NCBI GenBank assembly: GCA_902629955.1
Contig: CACOSS010000005.1
Location: 1 to 61,848, forward strand
DNA from: an uncultured Pelagibacteraceae bacterium
GTDB lineage: Bacteria; Pseudomonadota; Alphaproteobacteria; Pelagibacterales; Pelagibacteraceae
Reading direction: 5' to 3'
DNA length: 61,848 bases
This document shows, piece after piece, positions 45,089 through 52,168 of this stretch (position 1 is the stretch's first letter; every line of letters starts with the position of its first letter). The translations under genes were made by a program, and so were the position numbers. Below the pieces are notes generated by a model that was not told the origin of the DNA, ran no database searches, and was given only the letters and a program-made list of their open reading frames with translations.

Positions 45089-45856
45089 TTAAGCTCTTCT
45101 GCCAGAGTTAGCAACTGCGCAAGACCAAATAATAACACCGAATGCGATCTTATTAACAAAGTCTGCTAAGTTGTAAATCACGTTTAGTGAGTTAGCATCG
45201 ATACCACCTGTTAGGTAACCAAATACATAACCTAGTGGGTAAATAGCCCAACCTACTGTAACGATCATTCTTAAAGCACCAAATGCTGTTGCAAGTGATT
45301 TATTTCCAGATTTAGCAACAACTTTTCCTGCCTCTCCTGAAAATATTTCATAAAGGATGTAAATCCATCCCGCCATACCGATAATGAAACCAAGCATAGG
45401 GTTGATGAATCCAGCTTCTCCTAAATATCCACCTACTAACATTACTAAAGAACCAATTAAGATTCTCCAGAATATTCCAGTTGGAACTTTTTTAACTGCA
45501 GCTAGAATTAAATAAAATTCTATTAACTGTAGTGGTACAGTAATTAACCAATCAATATATCTGTAAACAGTTGGAGTATCACCTGTTTCAACCCATACTG
45601 CTCTCATGTACATATAGTGAATGAATGCTATACCAGTTACTAATCCAGCTACGTTTACTGATTTTCTCCACTGAGTGCTAACATTAGCTTGCTCCATAAA
45701 GAAAAACGCTGTAGCTGCCAACATACCCATTGAAATTAACCAGAATGAAATACCAACGAAATCATCCGTAGCTAAAAAGGCTGTTGCTGCGTTAGCCGCT
45801 GTAGTTGCTCCGACAAGAGCAAATAAAGCTATAGCTAGCGTTTTAAGTTTTTTCAT
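45089..45856 (-). CDS. Proteorhodopsin, light-driven proton pump (blue-tuned type)
   Basis: From MKKLKTL this is a 255-aa protein with a cleavable signal (after ANA) and seven helices. Proton acceptor Asp102 lies in YRYIDWL and donor Glu113 in LIEFYLIL, with His80 in FIHYMYMR and Schiff-base Lys236 in FVNKIAFG (equal to Asp97, Glu108, His75 and Lys231 of green proteorhodopsin). The tuning site (Leu/Gln105) is Gln110, so absorption should be blue. An AGGGAG ribosome-binding site sits 7 bases before this ATG; an in-frame ATG 15 bases upstream overlaps that site and is rejected. It pumps protons across the inner membrane in light. Confidence 0.98.
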   Translation of the reverse strand: MKKLKTLAIALFALVGATTAANAATAFLATDDFVGISFWLISMGMLAATAFFFMEQANVSTQWRKSVNVAGLVTGIAFIHYMYMRAVWVETGDTPTVYRYIDWLITVPLQLIEFYLILAAVKKVPTGIFWRILIGSLVMLVGGYLGEAGFINPMLGFIIGMAGWIYILYEIFSGEAGKVVAKSGNKSLATAFGALRMIVTVGWAIYPLGYVFGYLTGGIDANSLNVIYNLADFVNKIAFGVIIWSCAVANSGRRA

Positions 45857-45884
45857 AAAAAACTCCCTCATTAGTTAGTTTTTA

Positions 45885-45922
45885 TAGTTTATATAAACTA
45901 CAGCAGTAATTTACTTACTGCT
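45885..45922 (-). promoter_or_regulatory. Palindrome and adjacent hairpin upstream of proteorhodopsin
   Basis: TAGTTTATATAAACTA (45885-45900) is a perfect 16-bp palindrome. One base away AGCAGTAA and TTACTGCT form an 8-bp stem with a 5-base loop (45902-45922). Both lie 29-66 bases before the start codon, within the promoter or leader. They may be an operator and an RNA hairpin, respectively. No convincing -35/-10 pair was found in the 202-base gap. Function is inferred only from symmetry and position. Confidence 0.45.
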
Positions 45923-46058
45923 AAGTTAAGGGGTTAATTACCAAATAAAAATACTTAATAGAAGACTTTTTTATCCCTAATAAGTATTGATTTTACTGTG
46001 TTTTTGAAATTTAATACAACCCGAGTACCAAAAATACTAATAAATTCGAGTCATTGAT

Positions 46059-47957
46059 ATGAGTTCAAATTTTAATAAGATTTATGAAGAATCTTTAAAA
46101 AATCCTGAAAAATTTTGGAGAGAAATATCCGAAGAGATCTTTTGGTTTAAAAAACCAACCAAAATATTAAACAAAGACAACCCTCCATTCTACAAATGGT
46201 ACAGCGATGGAGTTACTAATACCTGCTACAACGCATTAGATGTCCATATTGATCAAGGTAGAGGTGATAAAACTGCTTTAATTTACGATAGTCCAATCAC
46301 AGGGAATAAAAAACAGTTCACTTACAAAGAGTTGCGAGGTCAGGTGTCCAAATTTGCAGGTGCATTGAGTAATCATGGTATTAATAAAGGTGACAGAGTA
46401 ATAATTTACATGCCCATGATACCGGAAGCAGTAGTTGCGATGCTTGCATGTGGTAGAATTGGAGCGATTCATTCTGTTGTCTTCGGTGGATTTGCTTCAA
46501 ATGAACTTGCAAGCAGAATTGATGACAGTAAAGCAAAACTATTGGTAACAGCATCCTGTGGTTTTGAACCAGGAAGAACTGTTGAATACAAACCATTAGT
46601 CGATGAAGCGCTTAAACTTGCTAATCATAAACCTGATAAAACTATTTTGTTTCAAAGGAAAGATCATGAAGTCAAATTAAATGCTCCAAAAGAAATAAGT
46701 TGGGATGAAGCTCTATCAGATGCAAAAGATACTGACTGTGTTGAAATGAATTCTAATGAGTTTGCTTATATTTTATATACATCAGGTACTACAGGAGTAC
46801 CTAAAGGTATAGTTAGAGACATTGGTGGACATATAGTTGCTTTAAAATGGACTATGAAGAATATTTATAACATAGATACTGATGATGTTTGGTGGTCAGC
46901 AAGTGATATAGGATGGATTGTGGGGCACTCATATATTGTTTATGCTCCATTGTTCAAAGGATGCACAACTGTACTCTTCGAAGGAAAGCCTGTTGGCACA
47001 CCTGATGCTGGTGCTTTCTGGAAAATTATTTCTGAATACAAAGTAAAATCTCTTTTCACTGCCCCAACAGCTTTTAGAGCTATAAAAAAAGAAGATCCAG
47101 ATGGAAAATTCTTTTCTAAATACGATCTAAGTAAATTTGAAGCTCTATTTTTAGCTGGTGAGAGAGCTGACCCAGATACAATTAAATGGGCTGAGTCTCT
47201 TTTAAAGGTTCCAGTAATAGATCATTGGTGGCAAACAGAAACAAGTTGGGCGATAAGTTCTAATTGCACTGGAATTGAGATGATGAAAACAAAATATGGT
47301 TCAGCTTGTAAAGCTGTACCTGGATACGACGTAAAAATTATAAAACCGGATCAATCATTAGCAAAGCCAAATGAGATGGGAGATATAGTTGTTAAACTCC
47401 CACTTCCTCCTGGAACATTTCCTACTTTATGGAATGCAAATAAAAGATATGAGGAAAATTATATGACCAACTATAAAGGGTATTATCAAACTTATGATGC
47501 AGGTCACATAGATGATGACGGATATATTTGGATAATGTCTAGAACTGATGATATTATAAATGTTGCTGGTCATAGACTTTCCACAGGAGCAATCGAAGAA
47601 GTTCTGTCTGAACATCAATCAGTTGCTGAATGTGCAGTGATCGGAATTAAAGATCAATTAAAAGGACAATTACCTATTGGCTTAATTGCTTTAAAAGCTG
47701 GTGTCCTAAAAGACAACGAAACAATAATAAAAGAATGTGTACAGATGGTAAGAAATAAAGTTGGTCCTGTTGCAGCATTTAAAACTGCTTTAGTAGTTAA
47801 AAGACTTCCAAAAACGAGATCTGGTAAAGTTTTAAGAGGAACAATAAGAAAAATTGCAGATAAAGAGGAATATAAAATGCCAGCAACAATAGACGATCCA
47901 GCAATTTTAGACGAAATTAAAGCTGATCTGATAAAAAATAAAATTCTTAAAATATAA
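46059..47957 (+). CDS. prpE: Propionyl-CoA synthetase (acetyl-CoA synthetase family)
   Basis: This 632-aa AMP-forming acyl-CoA ligase has YILYTSGTTGVPKGIVRD (P-loop), VVFGGFASNEL, WWQTETSWAI and the C-terminal KTRSGKVLRGTIRKIA with the acetylatable Lys. Its NALDVHIDQGRGDKTALIYDSPITG and ASCGFEPGRTVEYKPLVDEA segments fit PrpE better than Acs. It activates propionate, and possibly acetate, to the CoA thioester. It is divergent from proteorhodopsin and convergent with pyrC (2-base gap). Confidence 0.9.
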   Translation: MSSNFNKIYEESLKNPEKFWREISEEIFWFKKPTKILNKDNPPFYKWYSDGVTNTCYNALDVHIDQGRGDKTALIYDSPITGNKKQFTYKELRGQVSKFAGALSNHGINKGDRVIIYMPMIPEAVVAMLACGRIGAIHSVVFGGFASNELASRIDDSKAKLLVTASCGFEPGRTVEYKPLVDEALKLANHKPDKTILFQRKDHEVKLNAPKEISWDEALSDAKDTDCVEMNSNEFAYILYTSGTTGVPKGIVRDIGGHIVALKWTMKNIYNIDTDDVWWSASDIGWIVGHSYIVYAPLFKGCTTVLFEGKPVGTPDAGAFWKIISEYKVKSLFTAPTAFRAIKKEDPDGKFFSKYDLSKFEALFLAGERADPDTIKWAESLLKVPVIDHWWQTETSWAISSNCTGIEMMKTKYGSACKAVPGYDVKIIKPDQSLAKPNEMGDIVVKLPLPPGTFPTLWNANKRYEENYMTNYKGYYQTYDAGHIDDDGYIWIMSRTDDIINVAGHRLSTGAIEEVLSEHQSVAECAVIGIKDQLKGQLPIGLIALKAGVLKDNETIIKECVQMVRNKVGPVAAFKTALVVKRLPKTRSGKVLRGTIRKIADKEEYKMPATIDDPAILDEIKADLIKNKILKI

Positions 47958-47959
47958 TT

Positions 47960-49270
47960 TTAATTAAATACAATCGGTTTTCCTTCAGCATCTCCAAGGA
48001 TTTCCCCATTTTTAACTTTTATTTTACCACCAATTATTGTTGCAACTGGACAACCTCTAAATTTTTTTCCATTAAAAGGTGACCATTTACACTTGCTTTC
48101 GATATTTTCATTTTTGATTTCAATCTCTTTGTTTATGTCGACTATTGTAAAATCAGCATCAAAATCTTTTTTAATAAAACCTTTATTTTGAATACCAAAT
48201 ATTTTAACGGGATTTTCACATACTAACTTGATTAATTGCTCAAGTTTTAATTTGCCGTCATTTATATGGTTTAACATTACAGGTAATAAAGTTTGTACAC
48301 CTGGCATTCCTGATGGAGAATCTGGATACTCTTTTTTTTTGTTTTCAGCTAAATGAGGTGCATGATCTGATCCAATTGTATCATTGTAATTGTTTCTAAT
48401 AGCATACCACAAACGATCATAGTGAGATTTATCTCTTATGGGCGGATTCATTTGAGCGAATGATCCTAATTCATCATAACAGTCTGGTGCATAAATTGTT
48501 AAATGCTGTGGGGTAATTTCAAAACTAATGTTTCCTTTATGTTGTGATAAAAAATCAACTTCTTCTTTAGTTGTTATATGAAGTATATGCGCTTTTTTAT
48601 TTAATCTTATTGCGATCTTCACAATTCTTCTTGTAGAAGACATAGCGCATTCCTCATTTCTCCAAACTGGATGGCTTTTAACATCTCCTTTAACTATAAG
48701 TTTTTTTCTTTGGTTCAATATGTCTTCATCTTCAGAATGGACTGCAACAACTTTAGATGTGTGTTTAAATACTTTTTCTATATCCTCTTCTTTATGTACA
48801 AGCAGAGTACCAGTGGATGAACCAGCAAATAATTTTACTCCACAACATCCCTCAAGGCTTTTTAAGTTTGCGAGTTCTTCTGAATTATCTGGTGTAGCAC
48901 CGAAATAAAATGCATAATTACAAAACATTCTTTTTTTTGCTAAATTTAATTTATTTTTAAATTCTTTTGCTGAAGTCGTTGGTGGATTTGTATTAGGCAT
49001 TTCAAATACACTTGTAATACCTCCCACGACTGCTGCTCTACTACCTGTGTGAAGATCTTCTGCATCTGTTGAGCCTGGTTCTCTAAAGTGTACTTGTGTA
49101 TCCATGCATCCCGGCAAAACTATTAAATTTTGCGCATCAAAAGTTTCTCTTGTTTCATCTGATATTTGATCTGAAATTTGTATTATTTTGGAGTTTTTTA
49201 CTCCAATGTCCTTTTTCTGAAGTTTGCCATCAATAAAACATGAGCCATTTTTAATAATAAGATCTAACAT
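47960..49270 (-). CDS. pyrC: Dihydroorotase (class I)
   Basis: This 436-aa amidohydrolase has metal ligands in DTQVHFREPGSTDAEDLHTGS, the stretch VVGGITSVFEMPNTNPPT, HSEDEDIL, AHILHITT and SDHAPH. It cyclises carbamoyl-aspartate in pyrimidine synthesis. Related allantoinases and hydantoinases share much of this, but the FREPG and MPNTNP motifs favour dihydroorotase. Divergent from ygfZ. Confidence 0.88.
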   Translation of the reverse strand: MLDLIIKNGSCFIDGKLQKKDIGVKNSKIIQISDQISDETRETFDAQNLIVLPGCMDTQVHFREPGSTDAEDLHTGSRAAVVGGITSVFEMPNTNPPTTSAKEFKNKLNLAKKRMFCNYAFYFGATPDNSEELANLKSLEGCCGVKLFAGSSTGTLLVHKEEDIEKVFKHTSKVVAVHSEDEDILNQRKKLIVKGDVKSHPVWRNEECAMSSTRRIVKIAIRLNKKAHILHITTKEEVDFLSQHKGNISFEITPQHLTIYAPDCYDELGSFAQMNPPIRDKSHYDRLWYAIRNNYNDTIGSDHAPHLAENKKKEYPDSPSGMPGVQTLLPVMLNHINDGKLKLEQLIKLVCENPVKIFGIQNKGFIKKDFDADFTIVDINKEIEIKNENIESKCKWSPFNGKKFRGCPVATIIGGKIKVKNGEILGDAEGKPIVFN

Positions 49271-49313
49271 TTTTGAAATTAGTAATTATATTATTGGTGA
49301 TTAATAATCAATT

Positions 49314-50201
49314 ATGAATGTAGATAAAGTTTATATTTTAGAAGATAGAGGGGTTCTTTATGTTAATGGTGACGATTGTAATGAGTTTCTTCAAAACTTA
49401 ATTACAAACGACCTTAAAAAAGTTTCAGAGGATAATAGCTGTTTTGCGTCATTATTGACACCACAAGGAAAATATTTATTCGATTTTATTATAGTTAAAC
49501 ACAAAAAAGGATATTTAATTGATTGTGAAAAAAAAATCATTAATGAGTTATTCAATAAATTAAATTTATACAAACTAAGATCTAAAGTTGAAATTTTAAA
49601 TTTAAGCAATGAATTTGTAGTAGCTGTAATAAATAAGGAAAAATTTTTAACTTTTGAAAACGCAAAAAATATTGTTGGTAATACAATTAAATATCGATCT
49701 GATCCTATATTTTTAGATCCAAGAAACTCAGCTTTGGGAGGTAGAATTATTATAAATTTAGAAAAGCTTTATCTATCTATAAAAAAATTAAACCTAATAT
49801 CTTCAAATGTTAAAGAATATTACGACCATAGTTTTAATATTGGTATACCTCAAATAGATACAAAAAAATTACAAAATAAATTATTCGGCATTGAATGCAA
49901 TTTTGAAGAGCTTAATGGTCTTGATTTTAAAAAAGGATGCTATGTTGGACAAGAAAATACCGCAAGAATAAAATTAAAAGACAAACAATCTAAAAAACTA
50001 TTTCCTATTAAAATTTTAGAAGGCAAAATAAAAATAGATGATGAAATTAAACAAAATAATAAAATATTTGGAAAAGTATTGATTGATCAAATTTATCCTT
50101 TCGGTTTAATTAAGTTCAAAGATAGTGATATCAAGATTAGCGAAAACTTTATTTGCGGTTCAGCAAAAATTAAACTTTTAAAGCCGAATTGGTTTGAATG
50201 A
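49314..50201 (+). CDS. ygfZ: YgfZ/GcvT-like folate-binding protein
   Basis: This 295-aa protein carries the diagnostic motif KGCYVGQENTAR (YgfZ K-G-C-Y-x-G-Q-E) near residue 205, and an N-terminal folate-binding GcvT fold (DCNEFLQNLITNDLKKV-like). YgfZ supports repair or assembly of certain Fe-S enzymes and uses tetrahydrofolate. Its C-terminal domain is somewhat short. A tRNA gene lies one base after its stop on the other strand. Confidence 0.9.
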   Translation: MNVDKVYILEDRGVLYVNGDDCNEFLQNLITNDLKKVSEDNSCFASLLTPQGKYLFDFIIVKHKKGYLIDCEKKIINELFNKLNLYKLRSKVEILNLSNEFVVAVINKEKFLTFENAKNIVGNTIKYRSDPIFLDPRNSALGGRIIINLEKLYLSIKKLNLISSNVKEYYDHSFNIGIPQIDTKKLQNKLFGIECNFEELNGLDFKKGCYVGQENTARIKLKDKQSKKLFPIKILEGKIKIDDEIKQNNKIFGKVLIDQIYPFGLIKFKDSDIKISENFICGSAKIKLLKPNWFE

Positions 50202-50202
50202 A

Positions 50203-50289
50203 TGGTGCGGTCAGTGAGACTTGAACTCACAAGAGCTAGGCTCACACGGCCCTCAACCGTGCCTGTCTACCAATTTCAGCATGACCGCA
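50203..50289 (-). tRNA. tRNA-Leu (anticodon GAG)
   Basis: The minus strand folds as a class II tRNA. The acceptor TGCGGTC pairs with GACCGCA, and the genome encodes CCA at the end. The anticodon stem CACGG/CCGTG encloses the loop TTGAGGG (anticodon GAG, reads CUC/CUU). A long variable arm (GTGAGCCTAGCTC region) and the T-loop GTTCAAGTC follow. The leader contains CCGCAT, complementary to the 5' acceptor strand (inverted repeat 50285-50298). Confidence 0.96.
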
Positions 50290-50299
50290 TTTATGCGGC

Positions 50300-50328
50300 A
50301 GAATAAGTGAATGACAATTATCTTTCAA
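50300..50328 (-). promoter_or_regulatory. Predicted promoter of tRNA-Leu
   Basis: On the minus strand TTGAAA (50323-50328) and TATTCT (50300-50305) have a 17-base spacer, with expected transcription start a few bases before the mature tRNA. The hexamers match consensus at 4-5 positions each. Confidence 0.5.
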
Positions 50329-50345
50329 GTTGATAGATTTAATGT

Positions 50346-51335
50346 ATGGAACTTAACTTGGAAATAAAAAAAGCGACTGATCCAATTTATAAGAAAATTT
50401 CAAAAACTATACCTGAAATTGAATGGGCTATTCATGCTCCATATATCTATAAAATTAATAAACTCAAAAAAGAAAAGAACGCAGTAATCCTAGCACATAA
50501 TTACCAAACTCCGGAAATTTATCATGGTATCTCAGATTTTTCAGCTGACTCGCTTGCTTTAGCGGTTGAGGCTGCAAAAACAAAAGCCAATATTATAATA
50601 ATGTGTGGAGTACATTTTATGGCTGAGACTGCAAAGCTGATGAGTCCTGAGAAAAAAGTTTTCTTGCCTGATATGAGAGCAGGTTGTTCTTTATCTTCAT
50701 CTATTACCGGTGAAGATGTAAGAAAACTTAAAAAAAAATATCCAGGAGTACCAGTAGTTTCGTATGTAAATACCTCTGCTGATGTTAAAGCAGAAACAGA
50801 TGTGTGCTGCACCTCAGCAAATGCGGTTAAAATTGTAAATTCATTAAATGTTAAAAAAGTAATCTTTCTTCCAGATGATTATCTTGCGAAATATGTTGCA
50901 TCGCAAACTGATGTTGAAATAATTTCATGGAAAGGCACTTGTCAAGTTCACGAACAATTTAATGATGAAGAAATTAACGAAATTAGAAAAAATAACCCAG
51001 GAATAAAAATTATTGCACATCCTGAATGTCCACCAGATGTAATCAATGCAAGTGATTTTGCAGGTTCAACAAGCGGAATGATCAAGTACGTAAAAGACAA
51101 TCAACCAGAAAAAGTAATGATGGTTACTGAATGCTCAATGAGTGATAATGTTCAAATTGATAATCCAAATGTTCAATTCATAAGACCGTGTAATTTATGC
51201 CCGCATATGAAGAGAATTACTTTACCCAAAATTTTAGATTGTCTTGAAAATGAAACAAACGAAATTGTTATGAGTAAAGAAACAATAGAAAAAGCTAGAA
51301 AATCAGTAGAGAGAATGGCAGAAATTGGCAGATAA
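50346..51335 (+). CDS. nadA: Quinolinate synthase
   Basis: This 329-aa enzyme condenses iminoaspartate with dihydroxyacetone phosphate to quinolinate, for NAD synthesis. It has AVILAHNYQTPEI, the Cys-containing MRAGCSLSSSI, SYVNTSADVKAETDVCCTSANA, HPECPPDV, ASDFAGSTSGMI and FIRPCNLCPHMKRI. Three conserved Cys bind the 4Fe-4S cluster. It is followed after 5 bases by nadC; nadB is not in the window. Confidence 0.96.
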   Translation: MELNLEIKKATDPIYKKISKTIPEIEWAIHAPYIYKINKLKKEKNAVILAHNYQTPEIYHGISDFSADSLALAVEAAKTKANIIIMCGVHFMAETAKLMSPEKKVFLPDMRAGCSLSSSITGEDVRKLKKKYPGVPVVSYVNTSADVKAETDVCCTSANAVKIVNSLNVKKVIFLPDDYLAKYVASQTDVEIISWKGTCQVHEQFNDEEINEIRKNNPGIKIIAHPECPPDVINASDFAGSTSGMIKYVKDNQPEKVMMVTECSMSDNVQIDNPNVQFIRPCNLCPHMKRITLPKILDCLENETNEIVMSKETIEKARKSVERMAEIGR

Positions 51336-51340
51336 ATTCT

Positions 51341-52168
51341 GTGTCTAAAATAAAATTATCAAAAAAATATATATATAAAATTTGTAAAGAGGCTTTAAAA
51401 GAAGATCTCTATCCCTCTGGAGACATAACTTCAAAACTTTTAAATAATACAAATAAAATAAAAGCAAAAATTATATCAAATTCTAGTGGTATAATCGGCG
51501 GATTAGATTTTGCAAAACAAACATTCAAAATAGTTGATAAAAAAATATTATTTAAAATTAAAAAAAAAGAAGGATCAAAAATTAAAAATAGACAGGTAAT
51601 TGCAGAAATTGTAGGAAATGTTAAGAATATTTTAATTGGTGAGAGAGTGGCTCTAAATTTTTTATCTCATATTTCAGGTATAGCAACTCAAACAAATAAA
51701 TTTGTTAATAAAGTTAGAAAAAATACAAAAATTTGTTGTACAAGAAAAACTATACCAGGTCTAAGATCCATTCAAAAATATGCAGTTAACCTAGGTGGTG
51801 GCTATAACCATCGTTTTAATCTAAGTGACGAATTCTTAATTAAAGATAATCACATTGCCAATACAAACATAAGAGAATTAATTATTAAAGCTAAAAAAAA
51901 TAGAAAAAAAATTACTGTTGAAGTGGATAATTTAAGTCAATTAAAAAAAATATTAGATTTAAAATTTGATACTGTTTTATTTGATAATATGAGTGTCAAA
52001 AATCTTAAAAAAGGTATTCGACTAGTTAAGAATAAATATGAAACTGAGGCGTCTGGAAATGTTAATTTAAAAAATATAAGAAAAATAGCATCAACTGGTA
52101 TAAATAGAATTTCTATTGGACGACTAACACATAGTGTTTCCGCAATTGATTTTAAATTAGAAATTTAA
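51341..52168 (+). CDS. nadC: Nicotinate-nucleotide pyrophosphorylase (carboxylating)
   Basis: This 275-aa enzyme makes nicotinate mononucleotide from quinolinate and PRPP. Motifs are EDLYPSGDITSKLL, GERVALNFLSHISGIAT, TRKTIPGLRSIQKYAVNLGGGYNHRFNLSDEFLIKDNHI (in family order) and TEASGNVNLKNIRKIASTGI. The start is GTG at 51341. With nadA it forms a two-gene NAD operon. It meets the convergent ppdK gene with no spacer. Confidence 0.95.
   Translation: MSKIKLSKKYIYKICKEALKEDLYPSGDITSKLLNNTNKIKAKIISNSSGIIGGLDFAKQTFKIVDKKILFKIKKKEGSKIKNRQVIAEIVGNVKNILIGERVALNFLSHISGIATQTNKFVNKVRKNTKICCTRKTIPGLRSIQKYAVNLGGGYNHRFNLSDEFLIKDNHIANTNIRELIIKAKKNRKKITVEVDNLSQLKKILDLKFDTVLFDNMSVKNLKKGIRLVKNKYETEASGNVNLKNIRKIASTGINRISIGRLTHSVSAIDFKLEI

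Noticed and set aside
45857..45871. Longer proteorhodopsin start (five codons upstream)
   Set aside because: The upstream ATG overlaps the AGGGAG ribosome-binding site of the internal ATG, and the signal peptide begins properly at the internal one.
46278..46596. Two overlapping minus-strand frames opposite prpE
   Set aside because: Shadows of a conserved acyl-CoA synthetase; they overlap each other and have no ribosome-binding site.
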